Shown here in pieces: positions 27,801 to 39,800 of a stretch of DNA of 64,000 nt. The notes beneath the pieces were generated by a model, which did no database searches, was not told the DNA's origin, and was given only the letters and a program-made list of their open reading frames with translations. The stretch lies in assembly GCA_013397115.1 (NCBI GenBank), contig VWZW01001014.1:2158877-2222876 (forward strand). The letters run 5' to 3'. Each line of letters opens with the position of its first letter. Position 1 is the stretch's first letter. A program made the position numbers and the translations under genes. The DNA comes from Edolisoma coerulescens. Taxonomy: Eukaryota; Chordata; Aves; Passeriformes; Campephagidae.

Positions 27801-30800
27801 TATGCTAGGTGCACAAGAACCTGTGATTGCAAGGAGACTCCAAAGACACCATTGTACTTCGCAGACAGGCAGGACCGGCCAAGTAGGTCTCCCACGATCA
27901 CAGTTTAACAAGATCAGACATTCTATCATAAAACTGCTTTACCAGTGACAACCTAGTTGCCTTCTTTGACATGATTAGTACATAAGCTACATTTCTACAA
28001 GTTACCCTTCAGGTCTTTACAAGCTCTTTTTCCAGTTAAAGCTTGTTTCAAAATTTCTGACTTTTGCAAAAAGGACCTTCTTGTTTCTCAGTTAGTACCT
28101 CACCCCTTCTGTCCTCAAATAGAGTGATCACTTAATACATTTGCAAAAAAGAAAAGTGTACTGCAATACCCTACTAATTTTAAGATAAGGCAGCACGAGT
28201 CAGTTCTATAAATGTCTTCTTTCAGAAGCAAGACATTCTGTTATACCTTATCAAAGAAAAAAAAGAAGAGTATGCTGTTTGAAGAGACTTCAAAAATTCT
28301 TCAGACTTTGAGAAGTACGTATAGTTCATTCTCGAGGATTGCTGAAGTAGTTCAATTATTTATAGGAAATTACATCTGGGTTACATACATGAAGGGGGAG
28401 GGGAAAATACAGTTCTGTTCCATTTAAGATGGGGTAAGTTACATGAGCAATGTTAATTACTTAAAAAAAAACCCCACATAAAAAACCCAAAAACCCACAG
28501 CAAGACTGTCTGCTGTACGGCACGATGCCTCCTTCCCTTCACCAGTGATGAAGTCTTCCAGCTTGGCAATGCCTCTGCCTTCAGCAGACCCTCTGCAAGC
28601 AGGCAAAAACTTCCAGAGATCCAACTACAGGACCTGAGCACTCAACAACAAGCTCTGTACAAGCCAGGAGTAACATGAGCTTCTGCTCCAAACAATTTGA
28701 CATGTTTCCAGTGGTGACATATATGAAGTATTTACTACTATTTTTCAAGCACTAGATCACAGTAAAATGGGGGGGAGTGGGGTGGGGGAGAAGGCCCTGA
28801 GGGGCAGAACTCTGCAAAATATTTAAAGTTTAAAAATAACACTAGGATTACTGCAACACTCTCCAGGTAACCTTGACTCCTACTTCTACACATTTTTCTG
28901 TCCATATAGAACAGAACAAAGAGGTTTTGGAGACACACTTTAAGTGAATTCCAAGATATGATTTTAAAGAGGGATGGGAAATTTCCTTTTTTAGCACAAC
29001 TCTTCTAAAGCAGCAAGCAAGTACTACTTTTTGTAGCAGGTAATTTCAGAAACACTACCTCTCATTCTTCTCTTAAAGTCACCTTCCTTTAGGAGTTACA
29101 AAATTAAATATTCTTCTGATAAATTATTAAAATGACTGAACCAGTTCCTGCTGCAGGAATTGTGACAGCTGTCTACCACGGCTTTTCTGTTGTTTTTGCT
29201 AAATGGCTGGTACAACATCAAAGACTTATTTCTTCACTACTGCAAACAGGAAAGTGTACTCAAGACCCTGTGAGGAAGGAAGATTTGGCCAACATCCTTT
29301 TTACCATATCAGAAAAAGACAAATGACCTTATCTTTTAATAGCAGCCTCCTAGAAATGGTGCACAAAAGAAGAGACCATTAAAGTGTTCTAATACATATA
29401 ATTCACATACAGGTCCACGTAGACACTCTCTAGCAGTATTCTTTGAACAAGACTTTGGTGCAAGTGCACCATTAACGAGGGCACAACCTTAGAAAACAGC
29501 AGAATTAATAAAACGCATACAATGGCATCAGCCACCTCTATAAAAATTTAAGCACAGCTCTCTAAAGAGAGTTCAGTAGCTTCCCTTTACAGACTGAGAC
29601 TCTTCTTTGCTTCTTCTGACCCTGACCCAGGACTAACAGAGAAATCCATCAGCGGTCAGTAAGAAAGCACGTGAAGGCTGTTCCACCAGTCCACCAAGAA
29701 ATTCTGATCATCCTTTCCCCCCCTCATCTGAAACAACTCAGACACAGGCATGGAAGGAAAATGCCTGAGCAAATTGTAGAAGCAGCTGCTCCTGGTTGAC
29801 CTTAACAAGCACCTTTTTCCCATGAGAAAGTGCATACCAAAGATCATCTGCAGCCATAAATACCTATGTGAGAATGTTTCAAATAAGCGGCCCAGAACAC
29901 TGGGCCATGGAGGCTGTATGGGATGTGTGAGAATGTCTGAGATAAAGGAGCAAGAAACATCTGCTCTGCCATTTCTTTGTATGATTGGTTAGTCTCCTAC
30001 TTACTGGCTGCATAGCTTTGATTCTACACTCTGTAAACAAGAATCCTAAAAATACTCGTGTGTGCTTAATAAAGAGATTCTGTCAACTTAGAACAGGGCC
30101 CATGTTTTTTCCAATCACTACAAAAATTATTTCTGGGGCATGGCAGAACACTTGCCCATACCTACCTCATAGCTGTAAGCACTCAGTCTAACTCCAAGAA
30201 TGCTTGGCTGGAAGTTTACCTATGCCATGCTCTCCAGGAAGGAGTGCAACCCCACAAAAATCCCTGTCATTTACCTAGCAGGAAAATCTACAGCAGTTGC
30301 TCTTGAATCAACTTGCATTGAAGGTCTGTAGCTTCCTTTGTGTCTCTTTTCTACTGCCTCCTGGCCTGCCCCACCCCCTTAATTCAATTCTTACAAAGAG
30401 AGAATGTGGAAGGCATCAGATAAATTTCCACTAATTGCTTGACCACAAAAGTAATTAGTGTTGAATGGCCACAATAAGCTTTCTTTTGGATCAGACCAAT
30501 TTATGGTGATCATCCACTGGGATGAGGGGGGAGGGTTCTCCAACGTCTAGCCAAGAGAAGCAGATTCTCCTCTTTCCACCAAAGCTCAGCTGCATTTTGT
30601 TTCTAGCAACACCACAACCACCACCCCGTGGGCCAGAGGTCAGTGAGCAGCTCTCCCCCCGCAGGAGATGGAGCATCCCCAGTGCCCACACAGCAGCATC
30701 TCCCTTGCTTGCCCCGCAGCACTGCTACCTCCAACACTACTTTGGGCTTGGTACAAACTCACTTCCTCTCCTTGGCCTTTCCTACACCATCCTTTATCCA

Positions 30801-33067
30801 CTTGAAACAAAGATCCACTTAGACATGTGCAAAGGAGCCTTTTCTTCCAAAGTCCTCTATCTTTCACTGTGTTTTCAAAACTCTGTGATACAGTTAAGCA
30901 TTATCTCCTACATGCTCATTCTGAAACCCTTGGCAGGGGTGGTACTAAAATCCTGGGCAATGTGAGCAGCTGCATGCATCAGCTATCCCCCCCTGCCCCA
31001 GGACAAACATGTTTCTGCTCAGAAAGAGCCCATCACACTAGAAGTAAACAAAACCACTTTGAGTGTTTGCTGAGCTCTCACAGCTCTCCATAATCAATGA
31101 TCTTCTCAGGGCTGATAAACTTTGCAGCAGTGGGTAATTACACACCCAAGCCACCATGTCTCACATAGAAACAGGGTGTCCTGGAACGCCAGTGTCCAGA
31201 CAGGATGTGTGCCACCCTGCTGGGACCCAACTGTACAGCACACAGCAAGCAAACAAGGAGCTGCTCCATCACACCACAGAAGCCAGGGCAGGGTCACCCC
31301 TCCACATCCGAAGAAGCTCATTCTAGATTAGGAACAAGTAGGCACACAGGGTCACAGCCCTTCCCAGCAGAGCCACAGCCCCGTGGGCAGGCTTGAGAGA
31401 CCACCCAAGACCTGCAACTGCTGACACAGCCCAGGAACCAGAACTGCTACAAAACAGCAGCAACAGGAGCCACAGAACTACACTCCTGGGCTTTGTATCC
31501 CTGAGCAGACGTCTTCATTTATTTACAGGAAAGGCACAGGATGCTAACAGGCTGTCTCAGTACAAAGAAGGGCACAGAGAAATTCTGGCTTAAGGCATGA
31601 CCCAAGACCAGCCCAAACTTTTCACACTCTGCATGCATGTTGGCTTATGAATGTACACTCGCTCTGAGGAGAGCTTAATCTCTTTTAGAGATGAACTTGG
31701 GAAAAGCTCTATTCAACATCTTCCCAATGAAGCAACAGACACCTGTTACCTCTGTACTGAGAACTGCTTTGGAGAAATAAAAAAGTCCAAACCAGAACAC
31801 ACTCGCAAAAGCACATCCTCAAAATGCATTAATTTGCCACGGAAATTGAGCTTACTTTAACTTCAGGCACACAGCTTAAGGAGTCTGTATGCCTGGATAT
31901 AAGGAAACGACTGTACTCCTCCCAGGCACAGTCCCTCCAGAGAATATCTCCATCAGAGAGCAGCAAGTGAAAGAAAAAAGGGTGCAGAAAGCACATACTG
32001 CACAAAAAGGCCCAAACCCAAACAAACAAAACAATCCCACAAACAAAGCAATCCTGTATATATGTATCATATATTTCAGTTTAATTAACCTAGGAGTTAA
32101 CAATCAAAAGACTAGTTAGAAGAGAAGGGACGTCAGAGAGGAAGCCCACCTCTGATTCCCACACAAATGAAATTCAGAAAGCTGGGGTAATAGCCATGAG
32201 AGCAACATTTGGACAATACTTGATATTATGATGGCTGAACAGCATAAAGCTTGGCACAAAAAGTGATCCATCTGGAAACAAATGCTTTCTTTCAAGCAGC
32301 TTGACATGTGCTTGCTTTGAAGCTGTGGTAATTAGATACCTTACAATAATGGAGGATCTATTCCAATGTCTATAGCAGCAAAAGAAAAAAGGCAGTGACT
32401 TCATATAAAACAGAAGAGATCACATCTCAAGAGGACCGGAAGGATCAAATAGCAAAGCTGATTTTCTTAAGAACAAAAAACCCTACTCAACCACACCTGA
32501 ATCCACAGCAGACTATGAGAGTGAACATGGGAGCAGCAGCGCTGTTGTAGATGTCATAGTTAAGGACAAAAGATGAACGTACTTGCTAAGAGTATGCATT
32601 TGTAAGACTAACTAGTTCAACTGAAAAAAGGTGACAACTTGAAGGCACGTAGACCTCTTCCCAGGCCTGAAATATGTACCAGACATTCCAGATTGCACCA
32701 GAAATGTAATCCAAGAATTGAAGCACCTTGAGAACTAAGGTGTGAATCAGAAGAGAAGGTCACAATCAGAATGAGCAAAGTGATAGGAAAACTTGCTTTA
32801 ATATTGCATCACACAAAGCTAGTTCTTACAAATGGAGTAGGAAAGTATTCCACAAAAAACACCAGCAAAAAAATCCCACTGAAGTGCGTGTACTGCCAAG
32901 AAACCTGGAATTTTACCTAACTTTATACCACAATTTTATAATCAATGTGTTCATGTGCCTTCAGTTGCTAAAAAGAAATGTTAACAATACCCAGGCCCCT
33001 GACACTCAACAGTAATACACAGGTTTTGGAGGTTGTAAAAAGCAGTTGTTTTCTCACACATTAGTAG

Positions 33068-33388
33068 TGTGTTCAGCCTGGAGTAGAGGAAACTGAGGGG
33101 ACACCTCACCAAAGTCTACAGCTTCCTCACAAGGGGAAGCAGAGGGCCAGGCACTGAACTCTTTTCTTTGGTGACCAGGGATAGGACCTGAGGAAACAGC
33201 GTGAAGCTTAGTCTGGGGAAGTTTAGGTTGGATTTTAGGAAAAGATTTTTCAACCAGAGGGTGGCTGGGCACTGGAACAAGCTCCCCAGGGAAATGGTCA
33301 TAGCCATGAGCTTGACAGAGTTCAGGAAGCATTTGGACAATGCTCTCAGGCACACGGTGCAACTCTTAGGGCTGTCCTGTGCATTTAA
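33068..33388 (+). repeat. CR1 LINE fragment, plus orientation
   Basis: It includes GTTCAGCCTGGAGTAGAGG, AGGTTGGATTTTAGGAAAAG and GGGCACTGGAACAAGCTCCC then CAGGGAA, diagnostic avian CR1 text close to its 3' end. The terminal octamer repeats are missing. The small open frames here are CR1 debris. Confidence 0.93.
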
Positions 33389-34506
33389 GACACCCACATG
33401 CTAACATTTAAGTACCAAACAGTAAGAAAAGAGCCGTGGGGTTTTCTTTCTTTTTCCTTATTTACCAAGATACTTGGCTGAAAAACAAGAAGGCAACTCC
33501 AGCATGCCAAAAAGCAGTACCTGATAAATATGTGGCGAGAATTAAAGAACATGAAGCTCATACACAGCAGTTCAATTTGTGAGAAACAGCACTGGCACGC
33601 AGAAAACGTCAAAAAAGACGATGGGCTGGGGGCATGGGCTGCTGTTCACCAGCAGGAATTTGGATCCACTACAGGATCCTTCCCCACATGTCTAGGGAAG
33701 TTACAACATGTAAGCCTATGGCTTTTGGACTTCAAAAGCTAGCAAGATACCTATTATTGTTTCCAATTACAATTTTATTAAAAAGGAAAAACTCAGTGCC
33801 ACTGACAGAGTAAAGACTTTCTGAACAGATTCCCAGGCTGCTTGGGAAATCACTGAAGACAGAAATAAGGACACTGCAAAGGAGTTATCTTGAGACCCTG
33901 ACGCACAGCAGCCATGGCTGGAGATTGTACTCCAGGGACAGGAAGGGCAAGGACACGTGCTGTGTGAGAACACCAGCAGCACACTACAGTCTTCCCTCTC
34001 CTTTCACCCCCATGCAGATACAGCAAGAAACAGAGACAGCAATGAGAAACAGTTCTCTAAAAAACTCTTCAAACATGATTTCATCGATGAGATGCTATCT
34101 TCCCCAGCAGTAGGACCCTGAACCCAAAATATTAGGAGGCTTCACTACTGAAAACTCACCATATCCACCAGTGACCTACATTAAGCCTCTCCCCTCCCTC
34201 TGCTTCACCTTCCTTCTTGGGCTCCGTCCTGCCCTACTTTAATAGGGATTACTTCAGCTAAACCACGTAATAGTTTTACAGGGACACTCAGCTACGACTG
34301 AAAACTTGTCACATCTAGCTGGAAAAGTGGAAGAAATAGTAGAAGTAATGGTTTCCATAGCCAGCATCAGCTGTGAGGAGATAGTATGCTGTGCTATCCC
34401 ATGCCAAACTCTTCTATCTCCAATGCCTATCATGAAACTGTGGCAAAAAATGTGAGTCAAGGACTGGCATAACGGTGAAATTGTTTCTCTCCACAGCAAA
34501 AGAAAT

Positions 34507-34540
34507 TAAAANAAAAAAAAAAAAAAAAAAAAAAAAAAAA
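34507..34540 (+). repeat. Poly-A tract with one ambiguous base
   Basis: A run of A is broken by an N at 34512, followed by 28 consecutive A. The N suggests the assembler could not settle the homopolymer length. Confidence 0.9.
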
Positions 34541-35558
34541 CCAACCCAAAAACAAACAGAGCCATTTATCCCTGCCTGTAACAACCAGGATCAAGGAAAG
34601 CGATTTTACTCAATGCAGGGAAGGAGCTCATTCACAGAGGAGCGGCACAGTTTTCCCTACACTTGTCTTTCAAAGACATTTACCCGCAGGATTTCGTCAG
34701 TGTTACAACGACGGAGGCTTTCTCCCCCCTTCCTCCTCAATTAAACCGGACATCCATCACGCTGAGACCAGAGGAGCGGCAGATCCCGGGGGATTTGCCG
34801 AGATCCCGGCTCTCCCCAGCTCCACGCCTCTCCGACATTCACGGTGTTGTACCACCCCCACTGCTCGCAGGGCAAACAAGCCGGGCGCACGCACGCACAC
34901 ATCCACTACTACAAGGCTACAACCGAGCGAGCAGGATCCACCTACTACTCGGCGCAGAGCCTGAAAACAAGCTAGTTTTGATAAACTAAGGCTGCCATCC
35001 GTTTGGCAGAGGAGGAAGGCAGGCATTTTTATTTAAAGCCAAGCTCTTCAGAGAACACCCTGCACACAGAAATCCTGCGTGCCAACAAAGACTCTACACT
35101 CAAAACACGGGTGGACCATCTCTCCAAGGCTAAACGCAGATTAATCTGAAGTATTTTGCACAGTGTAAGATAAAGGAATTTTTCTGAGCCTTTACCCCTA
35201 CTGATATCTCATTAGGTGTTTTCAAAGCTTTTATCTTGCTGAAGGTGCAGCTGCACGTAGCTGAATGAATCCGATCCACATACTCATTTCTTCCACGAAG
35301 CCACGGCGGGGCTCAACACGACCACTACTGCGTATCCTACACTGAATGATGGCTTCCCCATAAATAGGAAAGCGGGTTTTCTAGAAATACTGCATAATGA
35401 GTCATCGGCAGCGAGCAGCTAAACACCAGGCACCTTCAGAGCAAGGACAGAAATACCAGTGGAACAAAAATAGCCATTCACTGGAGCGGGGGGCGGGCGT
35501 GAGGAGACCCGCTGGCAGGATTCCCGCTCGTAACCTCCCACAGGTGCCCCCTCCCACC

Positions 35559-36318
35559 NNNNNNNNNNNNNNNNNNNNNNNNNNNNNNNNNNNNNNNNNN
35601 NNNNNNNNNNNNNNNNNNNNNNNNNNNNNNNNNNNNNNNNNNNNNNNNNNNNNNNNNNNNNNNNNNNNNNNNNNNNNNNNNNNNNNNNNNNNNNNNNNNN
35701 NNNNNNNNNNNNNNNNNNNNNNNNNNNNNNNNNNNNNNNNNNNNNNNNNNNNNNNNNNNNNNNNNNNNNNNNNNNNNNNNNNNNNNNNNNNNNNNNNNNN
35801 NNNNNNNNNNNNNNNNNNNNNNNNNNNNNNNNNNNNNNNNNNNNNNNNNNNNNNNNNNNNNNNNNNNNNNNNNNNNNNNNNNNNNNNNNNNNNNNNNNNN
35901 NNNNNNNNNNNNNNNNNNNNNNNNNNNNNNNNNNNNNNNNNNNNNNNNNNNNNNNNNNNNNNNNNNNNNNNNNNNNNNNNNNNNNNNNNNNNNNNNNNNN
36001 NNNNNNNNNNNNNNNNNNNNNNNNNNNNNNNNNNNNNNNNNNNNNNNNNNNNNNNNNNNNNNNNNNNNNNNNNNNNNNNNNNNNNNNNNNNNNNNNNNNN
36101 NNNNNNNNNNNNNNNNNNNNNNNNNNNNNNNNNNNNNNNNNNNNNNNNNNNNNNNNNNNNNNNNNNNNNNNNNNNNNNNNNNNNNNNNNNNNNNNNNNNN
36201 NNNNNNNNNNNNNNNNNNNNNNNNNNNNNNNNNNNNNNNNNNNNNNNNNNNNNNNNNNNNNNNNNNNNNNNNNNNNNNNNNNNNNNNNNNNNNNNNNNNN
36301 NNNNNNNNNNNNNNNNNN
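35559..36318. other. Assembly gap (760 N) inside the CpG island
   Basis: Every base from 35559 to 36318 is N, and both flanks are GC-rich. The gap lies where the first exon and transcription start of minus-strand LONRF2 are expected. Long open frames across it are artefacts of N. Confidence 1.
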
Positions 36319-36326
36319 CTCCCGGC

Positions 36327-36334
36327 TTATGTAA
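36327..36334. promoter_or_regulatory. D-box-like site TTATGTAA
   Basis: It matches the D-box consensus TTAYGTAA bound by PAR-bZIP factors (DBP, TEF, HLF) and NFIL3. It lies just upstream of the gap on the minus strand. Confidence 0.45.
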
Positions 36335-36476
36335 GGGACCGAGCGGTTGGGTAAAACCACCCGAGGCCGGCACACCGCCCGCCCCGGGGGCAGCGGTGGC
36401 GCGGCGGGAGCTCGTCTTCCCTCCCTCCGCCCCTCCCCCGTGCCCGGCCGGCCGCCGCTGCCAGGTGCCGGTGCCG

Positions 36477-36523
36477 CACGTGCCCGTCCCGCACGTGCCC
36501 CCGCGCCGCTGCGCCCGCACGTG
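36477..36523. promoter_or_regulatory. Cluster of three palindromic E-boxes
   Basis: CACGTG occurs at 36477-36482, 36492-36497 and 36518-36523, each as GCACGTGC. Such sites bind bHLH factors (USF, MYC/MAX, TFE3/TFEB, CLOCK/BMAL1). Which, if any, act here is not known. Confidence 0.7.
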
Positions 36524-36841
36524 CGCCCGGTCCGGCGGCAGCTCCCAGCGGGAACGGGAGCGGGGCTGGAGGGGCTTCCGCCGTGCGGCTCCTGCTGAGC
36601 TCAGCCTCTTCCTTCCTGTTTCCTGGTGCCCGGCCTTAACCGCTTCCTCGCCGGGGCTCCCGGACCCTCCTGTCCCATCGCCTCCTGTCCCGCCGTGCGC
36701 CGGGACCCCCCTCGGCCCCGCCCGGCCGCCGGGCGCTGCCTCTCCGGCAGCAGCACCGCACGGGGTGGGTCGGGGAGAGTTACCGGTTGTTTCTTTTTAT
36801 TTCTTTGGTCCCCGAGAAAGCAGGTACTTGCTGTCTCTTAA

Positions 36842-36894
36842 ATACATACATACATACATACATACATACATACATACATACATACATACATACA
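36842..36894 (+). repeat. (ATAC)n microsatellite
   Basis: About 13 uninterrupted copies of a four-base ATAC unit at the edge of the CpG island, followed by an A run at 36901-36913. Confidence 0.97.
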
Positions 36895-39800
36895 CAAATT
36901 AAAAAAAAAAAAATTCCCAAACCCCACAACTGTTAGAAAAAAAATCCTTTTCTGTAAGTGGCAGCCTCGCCAGCACAGCTTGGGATCCACGAGTCGTGCT
37001 GAGCGCTGGCTTGTGCATCGGCAGCAACAATAAAGATAATGCAGCTGGAAGTTAGTTAATCATGCGTGAGTCAGAGAGGAATCCAACTTGCTCCGCAGGA
37101 ATAACAGGAGCAGAAAAAAAAAAATTAGGCAACGTTTATTTTAGACACAGCTGTAAACAAACCGCTCTGAGAAGCGGAAAGCCTGTCAATCCGATGGGGA
37201 GATACCCACGTCCAGCTGCTTTTTGGACTGCAGCTGGACAGCAGAGGGTATTTTTGGGTTTGCCTCTCTCCTCCTAGGCCTCTGGCCCCCAACTAATTGC
37301 CTCAACCCCCATCAGGAAAATCTCATTCATTAACTATTGTACCAAATAGTCTTTATACTATGAAAGTGTATTGATTTTCTAAATAGTATGGTATTAACTT
37401 TCTTTAGATATATATGGTTTATATCATATACTGCATAGTCAGGCTTAAGTAAGCATCAGTATTCATGGTGGAGTAAGCACGACCAAAGGACCCCAGCCAA
37501 GAGCAAGGAGCAGGACCTTTGTTTCTCAGATGCTCAAAGCCATTCATGACAGATAAAGGATAGCCCTCGGCTACCAAGACAGCACCAGCCATCCTAGCCC
37601 CTCCAGCACCTCTGTGAAACCCTCATCTTACCTGGCATCGTAGATTAGAAATTGTAGCAAGACTGACTCCAGGATGTCTAGATTATAAAGAACCGGGTGG
37701 GTGATGGCTATAGAAGTATTGTTGGTTTTCAGAACAGTAATATGTTTGCAGTAAGTTCCTCCATGACTTACCCATTTTGCACTGTTTGTACTGTTTTGTA
37801 CTGTTAATTCTTTGAGCAATGCTCACTCCTCCAACAATTGTACCATCCTCCTTGGCTCAAGGTTTCCATCCAGAAGGTGACCTTGGCATCCTGTTAGTGC
37901 TTCATCATTCCCTTTCTTGACATGTTCAGTTGGAATCAGGATGGGATGGAATCCCGTTGCCATTTTATCTAAGTCACTTAGGGACATTATTCATAGCATA
38001 GAGGACAGAAACCTTGTGGCTAGTTCTATTCTGTGGTATCAAGGGCAAGCCATGGGATCTTGGATGAAAATGCAGACTCACTGCTTGAGCCACCCCACAG
38101 CGTTATTCTCTCGTTCCTATGACCCCAACAAGGAGCAGCAGCATTTTTGCTGACTGCCCTCATCCCACTCATCTGGAGATTAGGCTCCTTGGCTGGGAAC
38201 TCCCCAGCAGCCCTCCTTGCTTTCCTGTGGAAGGAGACAGCAGGCAAGTCCTTCCTGTCACGCCACTTTTCCCCACGTGTCTTTGGATTGCTGTGTGATG
38301 CCCTTCAGCTCCATCCATCCCTTCTGATGGGTGATTTGGGAGGCACTGGCTCAGGGGCTGGTATTGAACATGGCCTGTCAGCCCCTCCATTTGCTGCTGT
38401 GCATGTGTCATGTCAGGCTGGGGTGCTGGGATGGCTCCAGTCCTTTCCTCATCAATGTTTAGCAGGCGCTTCTAGAAGAACCTCCCATGAAGCAAGGCTA
38501 CTACTTTATTTAGCAGCGTGATCAATAGCCTCTTGGCACGCAGCCTCTACTTTTTTCCAAGACATCTATTTGCAAGGGAACAAAATTACCTCACTGCTGT
38601 TCAAACTAGCACAGTGTACCATCTTTTCCTTGCTTCCCAAGAGCAGAGTTGCTTGCCACCTGTGTCTGAGCGCACCTGCGTCACTCTTCTCCCCAAAGCC
38701 TATTTTGGGGGCTGTCTTCTTTCATAAGTCTTCTTGCTCCAGAACATGGTTCATTTGTACATCTGGCTGCACTTGTATTTGCTGTTTCCTTATCTGAGCA
38801 ACAAAGCCACTTTAATGCAGCTGCCTTTTGCAAAATTGATAAGAGTTCGCTGAGCTGCAGATCTTGGAGGGATGATGAAAACGTGGACTCACCATTTGAG
38901 CCACCTCCAAGTACTAATAATTTTCAGGAAAGAGAGATAGACTAAGAAACAGCAAGAACCAGGGGGAAAGAAACAAAAGTAAAATTTTTAAAAATGTGTA
39001 GGTAAGAAGCTCATGCTTCTTACTGAAATTATCAGTAGTATGCCTACCACAGCAAACGTGACATGGGAGACTCCTACCGAGAAAGTCCAGTGGAACAGGT
39101 GCCCCATGACATGGTCCTGTGGTTTATGGCTTCTTGTTGGAAAAGCTACAAGCAACTGATTGCAACAGCCACAAAACAGAATGGATTTTCCATAAAGGAT
39201 CTGAAGGCTGACAGAAACACCAAGTTGATTTATAATTTTTATTTGAAGAAAAGCTGTAGCTACTGCATAGGATTGAAACATTGCCTCCCACAGGAGATAA
39301 AGAACCACCTCTTCTACTCACTAACCATGGCAAAACTGCTTCTGTCTTCATAATTTAAAAAAAAGCCCCATCACCCAAAATTGGCTACTCGGTGCAAGGC
39401 TGTTAGAGGCTCTCCCCGTTAGCAGTATTATTTTCCTGTTAATACTATGCTTCCCCTTACAAGTGGCCTCATCACGCAGTCTCAAGCAACGTGTAGAAGT
39501 CCATCCACTTCCCAAGGGAAGAATTACAGGTACTTACTCCAATGAGTCATGGTTACACACTTGAAAGTCATTGTGAGGTTTCCTTTAAGTTTGTAGCTTA
39601 ATTTTCAACTTTTTCCTGAGGCCCAGCTTCCACAGGGTTTCTTCCATGGTAGAATTTACTTGGACCTTGAAGGGGAAAGGAGAAGATGAAGTAACTTTGA
39701 AGTGACAGCATTTACATATTTGGAGGGCATTTTTAATTCCTCTAACACTTTTCTGTTCCAAGGTAGTTTGAAGTATTAAACTCCAGTTTGTTTTGATGAT

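Larger units (their letters stand above)
21385..35558 (-). other. LONRF2 intron 1 (3' limit firm, 5' limit in or near the gap)
   Basis: This is more than 13 kb between exon 2 and the CpG-island gap where exon 1 should lie. It contains CR1 pieces at 21.95-22.44, 24.74-24.87 and 33.07-33.39 kb and a poly-A run with one N at 34.51 kb. I found no other coding. Confidence 0.7.
36319..36780 (-). promoter_or_regulatory. LONRF2: CpG-island promoter region, probably of LONRF2
   Basis: This is the only strongly GC- and CpG-rich DNA in the window, continuing on the other side of the gap (about 35480-35558). It lies directly upstream of the expected LONRF2 exon 1 on the minus strand. It carries GC boxes (for example CCCCGCCC near 36716), three CACGTG E-boxes and a TTATGTAA site. 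I see no TATA box, as is usual for CpG-island promoters. Assignment to LONRF2 is by position; activity in the plus direction cannot be excluded. Confidence 0.65.

Noticed and set aside
33201..33404. Open frames around 33.05-33.40 kb
   Set aside because: They lie within a CR1 LINE fragment and match its sequence, not a host gene.
35397..36902. Open frames of 318-501 residues on both strands across the CpG island
   Set aside because: Most of each frame is the N gap read as unknown residues. The visible parts are low-complexity Pro/Arg/Ala-rich translation of GC-rich DNA.
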